DNA of 59,387 nucleotides from Actinomycetes bacterium (lineage in GTDB: Bacteria > Actinomycetota > Coriobacteriia > Coriobacteriales > Eggerthellaceae): assembly GCA_023403475.1 (NCBI GenBank), contig JAEYEL010000189.1, forward strand, positions 1-59,387. Direction: 5' to 3'. Every line of letters starts with the position of its first letter. Positions within the stretch are counted from its first letter, which is position 1. The position numbers and the translations under genes are program-made. The notes beneath the pieces were generated by a model. That model made no database searches. It had not been told where the DNA came from and saw nothing but the letters and a program-made list of their open reading frames with translations. Of this stretch, positions 43,304 to 52,070 are shown in pieces.

Positions 43304-45637
43304 CTAGCGCAGCGTGGTGACGCGAAGCCTATCGGGCTCCAATTTGCATGAAACATCCCCCTGCTCATCGGTGCGAAACACCTCGGCGCCCGCCGATTCG
43401 AGACACGCGATGGTTTCAGGAGCCGGATGTCCGTAACGGTTGTTCGCGCCCACGCTCAAAAGCGCGATGCTCGGAGAAAGCGCGCGTGCGCAGGCGGCGT
43501 CAAGCGCCGCGCGCGAGCCGTGGTGCCCCACCTTGTAAATATCGACGTTCGTCGCAAGGCCTGCGTCTTCGATGGCATGTATCTGGGCGGCCTCCGCATC
43601 GCCGCAGAAAAACGCCGTCCAGTTCGCAATGCCGTCGGCTTCGGGGTCATAGGAGGCAAGCAAACACAGGCTGTCGGCGTTGCCTCCTTCGCAGGTGAAC
43701 TTGTAAGGCCACACGACGCGCAGGCTTATAGCGCCGCAGCGCACGGTGTCGCCCACCTTAAGCCCCACCGCACCGTCTCTTCCCGCTACGACCTCGATGC
43801 TTTCGCGCAACTTCTCGCACGATGCACAGGGGCATTCGAGCGCATCGGCTGCAACGAGGGCGGAATCTAGGCCCACCACGCCGCGCAGCGAGGCAAGCGA
43901 GCCGCAGTGGTCGTCGTCGGCATGCGTGACGACCACGGCATCGAGCCTCCATACGCCGTGGCGGGCGAGCGCCTCTCTGAGCGCTTGGCTACGGTTGCCC
44001 GTGTCGATGAGAACGGCGTGCCCTTCGCTTCGCACCAAAAGCGCGTCTCCCTGCCCCACGTCGAGCATGACTATTTCGCTTCCCGCCGCATAGGGTGCGC
44101 CGAGCGCCCATACGGCGAAGACGGCTGCGCAGACACCGCCTATAGCCGCAAGCGCAGCGGTGCGCACCCGCGGCCAGAACCACCAAAGCGCCCCCGTCGC
44201 GGTCACCGAAAGCGCTATCATGGGAACAACAGGGGCATTTACGGGAACACAGGCAAAGGGTGCAGACGCGCATGTTCGCACTATGCCGTTCAGAACGTGC
44301 GCGAACGTTCCCGCAGCGGCCATCAGGAAAGGCGCCGCAGCGGGCACGGCCAAAGACCCGAGCGCCGCCACAAGCCCTCCCGTGCACACGACGGCGAACA
44401 AGGGGGCGCATACGACGTTCGATACGGGAGCCACAAGCGACGCCTGCGCGAAAAGCGCAGCGGAAGCGGGCATGGTCGCCACGCTCGAAGCGAGCGTGAG
44501 CGCAAGCGCATCGCGCACGAACCGGGGAAGAGGGAGGGCACCGCCTTCCAGCCACGACGACACAAGCCCCGAGAGCAGCACGATACCCAACGTAGAGCCG
44601 GCAGAAAGCGCGAACGACACGGAAACGGATGCTTCGGGAGAGGCGACGATAAGCGCCATGATGCAGACGGCGAGCGCGTTCAAGGGGGCAGGACGCCTTT
44701 GCGCGGCATACGAGGCCATGCCGACCACCGACATGACGGCGGCCCTTACCGCCGATACGGGCACGGCCGAAAACACAAGATACAGAAAGACGAACGCAGC
44801 CTGAAGCACCACGGCGAGCGGCTTCGGTGCGCGCAAAGTGCGAAGAACAAGCGCCGTAAACCCGCTCACGATGACGAGATGCGCGCCGGAGACGGCAACC
44901 ATGTGGGCAAGACCTGCCGCCTTGAAATCGCCGTACAGCGTCGATTGCGCGAGCGAGGTCCGCGCACCGCAGACAAGCGCCTGCAAAACGGACGCTTCGT
45001 CGCCTCCGACTTTCGAAAGGGCGCAAATCGCCGCATAGCGCAAGGCGAGCAGCGCCTTTACCGCGCCTTCCCTCTCGACCGGCCGAACATCGCCTATGTG
45101 CGCAACGGCCGGGGCACCGTGCTGCCAGCAGTACGAGGCCTGCGTGCCTTCGGGAAAAGACAGGCTTGCCCGGGCTGTGAAGGCATCGCCGTACAAACGC
45201 TCGGCATCGTCGTTGAAGAGAACGCGCACGAGCAGGGAATCGCCGCTTGGCGAGACGGCGCGTGCAAAGCCTTGGGAACCGTACGCACTTAAAGATGCGT
45301 CTTCTTCAAGCGTGAACAGCCAAGTTCCAGCAGGCTCGCTTTTGGCCTTTTCCATGTCGGCATGCAGGGAGGCGGCGCCCGCGCAACCGCAGCAGCAGCC
45401 CAGCGCGATGCCCGTCAAGGCACCGAGCACGAGGTGGGCGCCGTGCTTCCACAAAACCATAACGAGTACGAGAACCAGCGCCCCGCTTGCCAAGGCGACA
45501 AGAGCAAGCCCTTCCCCTGCGCAGCTCTGCCCCAGCGAGTACGCCACGGCAGCCGCACACCACATGCTCAAAGCAACCGCCAAAAGGCAGGGCAGCGAGG
45601 GACGCAGGGGAACCGCGCTATCGGCTACCTCGCGCAT
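43304..45637 (-). CDS. comEC: ComEC/Rec2 DNA-uptake channel protein
   Basis: A 777-residue membrane protein. An N-terminal OB-like domain is flanked by hydrophobic helices; the competence domain (about 230-500) holds VAVSGAHLVIVSGFTALVL and many membrane segments. A C-terminal metallo-beta-lactamase-like part carries MLDVGQGDALLVRSEGHAVLIDTG, VVVTHADDDHCGSL and VGHHGSR. It forms the channel that moves single-stranded DNA inward during transformation. It overlaps comEA by 13 bp. Confidence 0.95.
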   Translation of the reverse strand: MREVADSAVPLRPSLPCLLAVALSMWCAAAVAYSLGQSCAGEGLALVALASGALVLVLVMVLWKHGAHLVLGALTGIALGCCCGCAGAASLHADMEKAKSEPAGTWLFTLEEDASLSAYGSQGFARAVSPSGDSLLVRVLFNDDAERLYGDAFTARASLSFPEGTQASYCWQHGAPAVAHIGDVRPVEREGAVKALLALRYAAICALSKVGGDEASVLQALVCGARTSLAQSTLYGDFKAAGLAHMVAVSGAHLVIVSGFTALVLRTLRAPKPLAVVLQAAFVFLYLVFSAVPVSAVRAAVMSVVGMASYAAQRRPAPLNALAVCIMALIVASPEASVSVSFALSAGSTLGIVLLSGLVSSWLEGGALPLPRFVRDALALTLASSVATMPASAALFAQASLVAPVSNVVCAPLFAVVCTGGLVAALGSLAVPAAAPFLMAAAGTFAHVLNGIVRTCASAPFACVPVNAPVVPMIALSVTATGALWWFWPRVRTAALAAIGGVCAAVFAVWALGAPYAAGSEIVMLDVGQGDALLVRSEGHAVLIDTGNRSQALREALARHGVWRLDAVVVTHADDDHCGSLASLRGVVGLDSALVAADALECPCASCEKLRESIEVVAGRDGAVGLKVGDTVRCGAISLRVVWPYKFTCEGGNADSLCLLASYDPEADGIANWTAFFCGDAEAAQIHAIEDAGLATNVDIYKVGHHGSRAALDAACARALSPSIALLSVGANNRYGHPAPETIACLESAGAEVFRTDEQGDVSCKLEPDRLRVTTLR

Positions 45638-46353
45638 ATGAGGTCGGCTAGCTGCTCGTACTTCTTGTCGCCTATGCCCGACACCCGCTTCAAGTCCTCG
45701 GTCGATGCAAACGCGCCGTTCGAAGATCGATCGGCCACGATCTTTTCAGCCGTCGCCTTGCCGATGCCGGGAAGGGCGTCAAGCTCTTCGACGGTGGCAG
45801 TATTGATGTTCACCCGAGCCGATGCACCTTGCGAAGACCCGTTCGGGTTGGCGGCGAGCGCCTTTTCCCATCCTTGCTCGTATTGATCCGCCGTCGGAAC
45901 GATCACCTGCTCTCCGTCGAGCACGGTCTGCGCAAGGTTGAGCGCGTCGGGCGCCGCATCGGCGGTAAAGCCGCCGGCAGCGGAAACGGCGTCGTTCACG
46001 CGCGAGCCCGCTGCCATTTCGTAGACGCCGGGCGAAACGACGGCTCCGCCTACGTGCACGAACACGGTACCGCCGGAACCTTCCCCTTGCTTTCCCCCTT
46101 GTTCTTTTCCTTCCTTCCCTCCTCCTTCCGAAGCAGGCTTACCGGCGCCTTCCGCATTTTCGGAACCTGATGCCTCCGTTTGCTCGATAGCCGTCGCGCG
46201 CTCCACCGAAAACCCGCCGTTCGAGCATGAAACCCACGCGACGATGCCAAGGGCAAGCAGCACGGCAACGATAAGCCCTGCGGCAATGCGCTTCTTGTTC
46301 GCGTCGAAATGCAGCCGTGCGGCCAACGTCTCGGATGATGTTTGAAACGGCAT
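45625..46353 (-). CDS. comEA: ComEA, DNA receptor with SLBB and helix-hairpin-helix domains
   Basis: A 242-residue protein. One membrane helix near residues 22-44, a low-complexity Gly/Glu/Lys linker (GGGKEGKEQGGKQGEGSGG), an SLBB domain (FVHVGGAVVSPGVYEM) and a C-terminal HhH pair (VNINTATVEELDALPGIGKA). It binds double-stranded DNA outside the membrane and passes it to ComEC. The ATG at 46353 has AGGTGA six bases upstream; a GTG at 46362 is an alternative. Confidence 0.92.
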   Translation of the reverse strand: MPFQTSSETLAARLHFDANKKRIAAGLIVAVLLALGIVAWVSCSNGGFSVERATAIEQTEASGSENAEGAGKPASEGGGKEGKEQGGKQGEGSGGTVFVHVGGAVVSPGVYEMAAGSRVNDAVSAAGGFTADAAPDALNLAQTVLDGEQVIVPTADQYEQGWEKALAANPNGSSQGASARVNINTATVEELDALPGIGKATAEKIVADRSSNGAFASTEDLKRVSGIGDKKYEQLADLICAR

Positions 46354-46565
46354 GGGCGTCACCTGTCCTTCGTTTTCCTGCGCATATCATGATAGCGAGC
46401 AAATCCATCATATATATGGCGCAACTCCATCAAGGACATCGCCCGAACCAATCATCTTCCCAGCAAAACCTCGCCCTTAGCCAAGCAAAGGCGAACCGTT
46501 TTGCAAGCAGGATTCTTTTGGATCTCAAGCGGAAAGCAAGCGGAACGCAGGCAGGAAGCAACCGA

Positions 46566-46626
46566 GGTTCAATCAGGTTTCTGTCAGGATTCAATCGGGA
46601 TTCTATCGGGTTTCCGACAGAAACCT
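46566..46626. repeat. 11-bp tandem repeats upstream of comEA
   Basis: Units beginning 46566, 46576, 46587, 46598 and 46609 share GG(A/T)TTC(A/T)ATC(A/G) with drift. AGGTTTCTGTC (46575-46585) and GACAGAAACCT (46616-46626) are also exact inverted arms. The 373-bp gap between thiI and comEA otherwise shows only purine-rich CAAGCGGAA-like words at 46525-46560. Confidence 0.7.
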
Positions 46627-46681
46627 ACCGGGATTTAGCGGGAACCGATCGCATTTTCGTCGCCCACGTCGAGCGTGATGA

Positions 46682-46719
46682 AAAGCAGAGAGGGCTTTGC
46701 CGCGATTGGCAAAGCCCTC
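46682..46719 (-). terminator. intrinsic terminator of thiI
   Basis: Arms 46690-46701 and 46708-46719 (GAGGGCTTTGCC and its complement) pair perfectly over 12 bp with a 6-nt loop; on the minus strand TCTGCTTTTC follows. It starts seven bases after the thiI stop. Confidence 0.8.
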
Positions 46720-46726
46720 CCAATTC

Positions 46727-47953
46727 TTACGCTCCCGTCTCCGCCCGTTTCCTTGGTGGGCGGTACGCAGGGCAGGCGTAATCGTGAGGCTCGGCTGCTT
46801 TCGTAAGCTCCTCAACCCAGCGCGCTATGGGCATCTGCGCCTCGGCTGCCTCGACCTCGGCAATCTTCGCATGCGTTTCGGGGTTGCGCGGCATGAACAG
46901 CGTGCAGCAGTCGGGGGCGTCTTGGGACGATATGTCGAAGGTTCCCAGCTGCTGCGCCTGCGCGATGATCTCCGTTTTGTCGAATCCGATGAGCGGTCGG
47001 AACACCGGCATATCGACCGACGCATCGGTAGCCCGGATGTTGTCGAGCGTTTGCGAGGCAACCTGGCCAAGGCTTTCCCCGGTCACGAGCGCGCCCGCAT
47101 GCTCGATGCGCGCGAGCCGCTGCGCAACGCGGAACATGAGCCGCCGATATAGGATAACGCGCAAAGGCGGCGGGGCCGTAAGCGATATTTCGCGTTGCAC
47201 GTCGCCGAACGGCACCACGTACACGCGCGCGATGCAGCCCGTCCGCTCCAGAACGCGCGCTATATCGTCAACCAGATACTCGCTCGTGTCCGAAGTCTGG
47301 GGCCTTCCCGAAAAATGCACGCCAATGCACACGGCGCCACGACGCGCCATGCGCCAAAGGGCAACGGGCGAATCGATGCCGGAGGAAAGCAGGCAGGCGA
47401 CGCGCCCCGAACTGCCAACGGGCAGCCCTCCGATGCCGGGGATGCTGCGCACGTACACATAGGAGGCGTTCTGCACAACCTCGACGCCCACCGTCAGGTC
47501 GGGATCCTTCATGCGAACCGCAGCGTCGGGAAATGCCTCGCAAAGCTTCGCCCCTATGATGCGGTTCATATCCATCGACCTTACGGGGAAATCGGTGTGA
47601 TTTCGCCTCGCGGCAACCTTGAAGCTGGAAAACGCACCCGCCTCGCCCATGGCAAAGACGGCGACGAAAACCATCTCGTCTAGATTCTGCTCGCATTTGA
47701 ACCCGCAGGAAACGCGGGCGACACCCGGTATGCCGACGATGGCGTCTGCGCAGGACAGCGCCACATCATGCGGCGTTCCTTCCTTCAAAAACACGCAGAG
47801 CCTGCCCGATATGCGGCGGATGGTCACAAGCGGATAGCAGGCAAGATGCGCCTCGAGGTTTTTCAAAAGGCGCATCTCGAAAGAAGCACGATTGTGACCC
47901 TTAAGCCCTATCTCGTGGTAATGAACCAGAATGATTCGCTGATGTTCAGGCAT
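46727..47953 (-). CDS. thiI: tRNA 4-thiouridine synthase ThiI
   Basis: A 408-residue enzyme with NFLD/THUMP part (1-165, HYHEIGLKGHNRASFE) and a PP-loop ATPase (CLLSSGIDSPVALWRMARRG near 185-205). It activates U8 of tRNA for sulfur insertion; there is no C-terminal rhodanese domain, as usual in Gram-positives. It starts just after rpoZ (six bases) and is likely in the mihF-gmk-rpoZ-thiI transcript. Confidence 0.94.
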   Translation of the reverse strand: MPEHQRIILVHYHEIGLKGHNRASFEMRLLKNLEAHLACYPLVTIRRISGRLCVFLKEGTPHDVALSCADAIVGIPGVARVSCGFKCEQNLDEMVFVAVFAMGEAGAFSSFKVAARRNHTDFPVRSMDMNRIIGAKLCEAFPDAAVRMKDPDLTVGVEVVQNASYVYVRSIPGIGGLPVGSSGRVACLLSSGIDSPVALWRMARRGAVCIGVHFSGRPQTSDTSEYLVDDIARVLERTGCIARVYVVPFGDVQREISLTAPPPLRVILYRRLMFRVAQRLARIEHAGALVTGESLGQVASQTLDNIRATDASVDMPVFRPLIGFDKTEIIAQAQQLGTFDISSQDAPDCCTLFMPRNPETHAKIAEVEAAEAQMPIARWVEELTKAAEPHDYACPAYRPPRKRAETGA

Positions 47954-47959
47954 TGCGCG

Positions 47960-48220
47960 CTAGTGGTTCTTTGCGTCTATAGACTCCGGATCGTAAGACA
48001 CATCGCCGCGCGCTATCTCGCCGAACGCGATGGAGAGGGGCTTCTTGTCCGCCGCGCGGGCAATTTCCACGGCCGTCTGCAACTGAATGGCGCGATCACG
48101 CTGGCCGCGCATCATGTCGTTTATGTCGTGCGCACGCTTCGAGGCGAGCGCGCAAAGAAGGAAGCGGTCGTTGTCGGTGCGTTCCAGCAAATCATTGATT
48201 CTCGGTTCTATGATGCTCAT
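47960..48220 (-). CDS. rpoZ: DNA-directed RNA polymerase subunit omega
   Basis: An 86-residue omega subunit: MSIIEPRINDLLERTDNDRF, then LASKRAHDINDMMRGQ and KPLSIAFGEIARG. The start at 48220 gives the standard N-terminus. It lies 22 bp after gmk, the common gmk-rpoZ pair. Confidence 0.93.
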   Translation of the reverse strand: MSIIEPRINDLLERTDNDRFLLCALASKRAHDINDMMRGQRDRAIQLQTAVEIARAADKKPLSIAFGEIARGDVSYDPESIDAKNH

Positions 48221-48242
48221 GTTCTCTCTATCCTCGCGATAC

Positions 48243-48800
48243 TTACGTCTGACTGTCAACATAGCGTACCAACTCGCGTACTGCTGCGTCAAGATCGTCG
48301 TTTACCAGCCGTTTGTCGTATTGCGAACTGCAGGCGAGTTCACGTTCGGCCTCCTCCATGCGCGACCTTATGACCTCTTCGCTTTCGGTTCCGCGACCGC
48401 GCAGCCTTTCTTCGAGAACCTTAAGCGACGGGGGCTCCACGAAGACGAGCTTAGCCTTGGGAATTCTCTCGCGCACCTGAAAAGCGCCCTGCACGTCTAT
48501 CTCGAGCACAACCTGTGCGCCTTGCGCCATGCGCTCCTCCACGCTCGCACGCGGGGTGCCGTACTTGTGCCCCGAATACGTCGCCCATTCCAGAAGGCCG
48601 TCCTCGTCGATGAGCTTCTGGAATTCCTCCTCGGTGCAAAAGAAGTAGTGGACACCTTCCACCTCGCCTTCGCGCGGCCTTCGCGTCGTCACGGAAACCG
48701 ATACCCAGGCATCGGGAACTTCGTGCAGCAAACGGGCCACCAGCGTGCCTTTCCCGGCACCTGATGGCCCTGAGATGACGAAAAGATTTCCGCAGCGCAT
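48243..48800 (-). CDS. gmk: guanylate kinase
   Basis: A 185-residue kinase making GDP from GMP. P-loop GPSGAGKGT at residues 11-19, SVSVTTRRPREGEVEGVHY, LEIDVQGA and the lid SEEVIRSRMEEAEREL. It starts eight bases after mihF and precedes rpoZ. Confidence 0.96.
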   Translation of the reverse strand: MRCGNLFVISGPSGAGKGTLVARLLHEVPDAWVSVSVTTRRPREGEVEGVHYFFCTEEEFQKLIDEDGLLEWATYSGHKYGTPRASVEERMAQGAQVVLEIDVQGAFQVRERIPKAKLVFVEPPSLKVLEERLRGRGTESEEVIRSRMEEAERELACSSQYDKRLVNDDLDAAVRELVRYVDSQT

Positions 48801-48808
48801 GCAGCGAA

Positions 48809-49117
48809 TTAGCCCAAACGCTCCAGTAGAGCACTGCGCTGACGGTCGCCCAAACCGCGCAAGCGGCGGCTTTCCGCGATCTGCAGCTCCCTCATGATCT
48901 TCTCGGCCTTGGCCTTGCCGTAACCGGGAAGCGTCTCGATAAGTGTGGAAACCTTCATGCGGCCGATGATAGGGTCTTCCTTCATGTCAAGAACCTGGGC
49001 AAGCGAAAGTTTCCCGCTCTTGAGCTCGTCGCGCACAAGGGCGCGCTTGATGCGAGCAGCTTTAGCCTTCTCGAGAGCCTCTTGACGCTCTTCGGCACTA
49101 AGTTGAGGAATAGCCAT
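48809..49117 (-). CDS. mihF: actinobacterial-type integration host factor
   Basis: A 102-residue nucleoid protein of the mIHF group, not the HU/IHF fold. It has the helix-two-turn-helix region VSTLIETLPGYGKAKAEKIM followed by AESRRLRGLGDRQRSALLERL. It bends DNA and supports recombination. AAGGAG precedes the ATG at 49117. It heads mihF-gmk-rpoZ-thiI, an actinobacterial order, and marks the phylum. Confidence 0.93.
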   Translation of the reverse strand: MAIPQLSAEERQEALEKAKAARIKRALVRDELKSGKLSLAQVLDMKEDPIIGRMKVSTLIETLPGYGKAKAEKIMRELQIAESRRLRGLGDRQRSALLERLG

Positions 49118-49151
49118 CGTGTAATCTCCTTCTTTTCGAACGATGCCGACG

Positions 49152-49160
49152 ATACTACCA
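49152..49160 (-). promoter_or_regulatory. extended -10 promoter of mihF-gmk-rpoZ-thiI
   Basis: TGGTAGTAT on the minus strand fits TGnTAGTAT, 35 bp before the mihF start. A perfect TTGACA lies upstream but at 23 bp, too far to be its -35. The rest of the 176-bp gap has a weak GCTGAA/TTCAGC palindrome. Confidence 0.5.
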
Positions 49161-49293
49161 CGCATCCGTCCGTTGCACCATGTCAATTGGCTGAATTTTT
49201 CAAAATTTCAGCGGTTTGGCACACATTTTGCAAGAAGAGCGCCCACTAACCTGCATTTTACCCCCATAAGCGCTGGGGCAAGCCCTCTAAAAC

Positions 49294-50019
49294 CTATAAT
49301 CCCCGCACAATGGCCTCGAACGCCGCCGCTGGGTATTCCGCCTGCGTGACGGGTCGGCCGACGACGATGTGGGAGGCTCCGTTGGCGAACGCCCGAGCGG
49401 GCGTTGCCACGCGGCTCTGGTCGTCAACGGCGGCGCCTTCGGGGCGCACGCCGGGCGTGACGATGTAGGCCGCAGCCCCTAACGCCTCGCGTAGGCAGGC
49501 GGCCTCGTTCGGCGAGGCCACCACGCCGGAGATGCCCGCACGCGCCGCCTGGCTTGCCAGCGCCGTCACCTGGTCGGCCATGCTGCGGACAACGCCCGTT
49601 TCCGCAAGGGAGGCTTCGTCCATGCTCGTGAGCACCGTGATGCCGAGCGTGACCGGCTCGTCCCAGCCGCGCTCCTCCGCCGCCCGCGCGGATCCGCGCT
49701 TGGCTGCGGCCATCATGTCTATGCCGCCCACCGTGTGCATGGTGAGCATGTCCGCCCCGCACAGGGCGGTGAAATAGGCGGCTCCTTCCACCTGGTGCGG
49801 GATATCGTGGAATTTGAGATCGAGGAAGACCTTGAACCCGCGATCCTTGAGCGCGCCCACGACGGCGGGGCCTTCCGCATAGAAGAGCGTCATGCCCACC
49901 TTGACCCATTTCGCACGGCCGATAAGGCTGTCGGCGATACGGTACGCCTCATCGGCGCCGCAGTCGAGCGCCACGATGACACGATCACGTGCCGGGATGT
50001 CGTCGAATACGCTTAACAT
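49294..50019 (-). CDS. pyrF: orotidine 5'-phosphate decarboxylase
   Basis: A 241-residue TIM-barrel enzyme making UMP. The N-terminal VIVALDCGADEAY, the catalytic FLDLKFHDIPHQV (Lys and Asp residues), TVLTSMD and the phosphate-binding VTPGVRPEGA and HIVVGRPVT are present. It is the last gene of the pyrimidine cluster, 57 bp after pyrD. Confidence 0.96.
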   Translation of the reverse strand: MLSVFDDIPARDRVIVALDCGADEAYRIADSLIGRAKWVKVGMTLFYAEGPAVVGALKDRGFKVFLDLKFHDIPHQVEGAAYFTALCGADMLTMHTVGGIDMMAAAKRGSARAAEERGWDEPVTLGITVLTSMDEASLAETGVVRSMADQVTALASQAARAGISGVVASPNEAACLREALGAAAYIVTPGVRPEGAAVDDQSRVATPARAFANGASHIVVGRPVTQAEYPAAAFEAIVRGL

Positions 50020-50076
50020 GGCAGATCTCCTTTCGGTTTGCTTCCTTCCGCTTCGTCTTGCTTCCCTCAGAACGCC

Positions 50077-51210
50077 TCAGCATTCCAAAGATCCTATCAG
50101 CTCGCCCACGTCCCTCACGCCCATCTCCTCGCAATAGCGGGCGATTCCGTCTATCACATCCATCGTCGCCGCCGGGTTTGCGAAGTTCGCCGTGCCCACC
50201 GCAACCGCCGTGGCGCCTGCGAGCAAAAACTCCACCGCGTCGATGCCGGTGCAAACGCCCCCCATGCCGAGCAGGGGAACGCGCACCGCCTTGTGCACTT
50301 CCCACACCATGCGCAAGGCCACGGGCTTCACGGCAGGGCCGGAAAGCCCGCCGACCACGCGTGCGAGCTGCGGCTTGCGGCACCGCGCGTCGATAGCCAT
50401 GCCGAGCAGCGTGTTGATAAGGGAAAGCGCGTCGGCTCCGGCGCTTTCCGCTGCGCGGGCTATCTCGGTGATGTCGGTCACGTTCGGCGTGAGCTTCACG
50501 ATGAGCGGGCGGTTCGTGACCGCACGGCATCGCGCCACCACGGCTTCCACGCTTTTGGCATGGCAGCCTATGGTCATGCCTCCCGCATCGACGTTCGGGC
50601 ACGATATGTTCACTTCGTAAGCGTGAACCGACGCATCTTCAAGCGCTTCGATGACCTGCACGTACTCGTCGAACGAATGCCCTGAGACATTCACGATGAC
50701 GCAGGCTTTCCGCTCCGCCAACCAAGGCAGGTCGCATTCCTTCAAATGCGCCACGCCCGGATTCTGCAGCCCGATGGAGTTCAGCATGCCGCAGGGCGTC
50801 TCCGCAATGCGCGGGGAGGCGTTTCCCTCCCACCCATGAAGCGAAACGCCCTTGGTGGTAACCGCCCCGAGCGTTGCCACATCGACGAAATCGGCGTACT
50901 CCCTTCCCGCCGCGAACGTGCCCGAAGCCGTCGTGACGGGGTTCTTCATGGCAAGACCGCCTAGGTTGACCTCCATGTTCACGGAAGTCGGCAAAGGTCG
51001 TCGAACCTTTGCCGCAGACCGCGCGCGCCTCTCGTCCAGACCAGGTAGAGGGCGACATGTCGGCATGTCGCCCGAGCGAGTTTCGCACGAGCCGAAAGCG
51101 CCGGTGGCGCTTTCGTGCGAACTCGGGACTATCTGAGCGACCGAAGGATGCGCCGCCATGTCGCCCGAAGACGCAGGTTGACTTAACGAACGTTGCGCCT
51201 CCATCACCAT
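50077..51210 (-). CDS. pyrD: dihydroorotate dehydrogenase B, catalytic subunit
   Basis: A 377-residue protein; the enzyme domain begins only at about residue 79 (MEVNLGGLAMKNPVTTASGT). VSGHSFDEYVQVIEAL, YEVNISCPNVDAGG with the catalytic Cys, VKLTPNVTDI, GGLSGPAVKPVALRMV and the FMN-phosphate site MGGVCTG follow. It works with PyrK. The ATG at 51210 overlaps pyrK and follows AGGAGGTGAA; the ATG at 51204 is also possible, and the one at 50976 would give the normal length but has no ribosome binding site. The extra 78 residues are encoded by palindromic DNA. Confidence 0.9.
   Translation of the reverse strand: MVMEAQRSLSQPASSGDMAAHPSVAQIVPSSHESATGAFGSCETRSGDMPTCRPLPGLDERRARSAAKVRRPLPTSVNMEVNLGGLAMKNPVTTASGTFAAGREYADFVDVATLGAVTTKGVSLHGWEGNASPRIAETPCGMLNSIGLQNPGVAHLKECDLPWLAERKACVIVNVSGHSFDEYVQVIEALEDASVHAYEVNISCPNVDAGGMTIGCHAKSVEAVVARCRAVTNRPLIVKLTPNVTDITEIARAAESAGADALSLINTLLGMAIDARCRKPQLARVVGGLSGPAVKPVALRMVWEVHKAVRVPLLGMGGVCTGIDAVEFLLAGATAVAVGTANFANPAATMDVIDGIARYCEEMGVRDVGELIGSLEC
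50989..51127. repeat. palindromic DNA inside the 5' part of pyrD
   Basis: Hairpin A: 50989-50998 pairs perfectly with 51005-51014 (6-nt loop). Hairpin B: CCCGAG (51071-51076) with CTCGGG (51122-51127), TCGCACGA (51083-51090) with TCGTGCGA (51113-51120), and GAAAGCGCC (51094-51102) with GGCGCTTTC (51106-51114), the last two sharing bases. CATGTCGCCCGA also occurs twice. Probably an inserted palindromic repeat or an RNA control element. Confidence 0.75.
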
Positions 51211-52070
51211 TTCACCTCCTGGGCGTTGAATATCGGCCCGTCCACGCAGGCCCGACGTTTGCCGCGCGTCGTGTCCACCACGCACGACAGGCAAGCCCCC
51301 ACCCCGCACGCCATACGCCGCTCCAGCGACACCTCGCAGAAAACGCCCGCCGCGCCCGCCTGCTCAGCGACGATGCGCATGAGCGGCTCTGGGCCGCACA
51401 CGGCCGCGTAATCGTAGGGCGCATCTTCCGCAGCAGCCTGCGCAAGCGCCTCCTTTGCAAGCGAAGTGCAGAAACCGGCTCGTCCGAAAGAGCCGTCGTC
51501 GGTGGCGCAGCGCGGTGCGTTGTCGGCGCAGCATTCCGCACCGGCAAGCAGGCTTTCGTAGCGCGCGCGGCATACGAGCGCGTGCGCGGTCTGCGCCCCG
51601 AGCACCACGTCGGTGCGCACGCCCGCGCCTACCAGCTTCTCGCACAGCATGAACAAGGGCGCCGCGCCCACACCTCCTCCCACGAGCAGCGCGCGCCGCG
51701 CATTTTCGGGAGGCCGCCAGCCACGTCCCACAGGGCCTATGAGCCAGACGGGCTTGCCGTTCCTCCCGTACGCCGCCGCGCTTTCCGCGCCCAAACCAGC
51801 CATGTGCGCGGTTCCGAAGCCGACCACTTGGTAGAGCACATCCAAAGTGCCCGCTTCCGCATCGCGCGCGTAGACCGAGAACGGGCGGCGCAGGATATGG
51901 TCTTCCATACCCGGCACCTTCATGTGCACGAACTGCCCCGGCTCGACGCTTGCCGCAATACCGGGCGAGAAAAGCGTCATGACGTGCAGGCCTTTCCCCA
52001 CGCACTCGTTTTTCAGGATACGCGCGCATTCGTTTTCCAACGTCACGGCGCCACCTCCTAGCAAGCCCAT
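51204..52070 (-). CDS. pyrK: dihydroorotate dehydrogenase B, electron-transfer subunit
   Basis: A 288-residue FAD and 2Fe-2S protein passing electrons from PyrD to NAD. FAD site RRPFSVYARD, the nucleotide-binding LLVGGGVGAAPLF, CGPEPLM and the C-terminal cluster CGVGACLSCVVDT with a later Cys. It overlaps carB upstream by 13 bp and pyrD downstream by 7 bp, so all are coupled. Confidence 0.95.
   Translation of the reverse strand: MGLLGGGAVTLENECARILKNECVGKGLHVMTLFSPGIAASVEPGQFVHMKVPGMEDHILRRPFSVYARDAEAGTLDVLYQVVGFGTAHMAGLGAESAAAYGRNGKPVWLIGPVGRGWRPPENARRALLVGGGVGAAPLFMLCEKLVGAGVRTDVVLGAQTAHALVCRARYESLLAGAECCADNAPRCATDDGSFGRAGFCTSLAKEALAQAAAEDAPYDYAAVCGPEPLMRIVAEQAGAAGVFCEVSLERRMACGVGACLSCVVDTTRGKRRACVDGPIFNAQEVKW

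Noticed and set aside
44160..45292. Long plus-strand frames opposite comEC and carB
   Set aside because: They are GC-bias shadows of well-supported minus-strand genes and show no domain.
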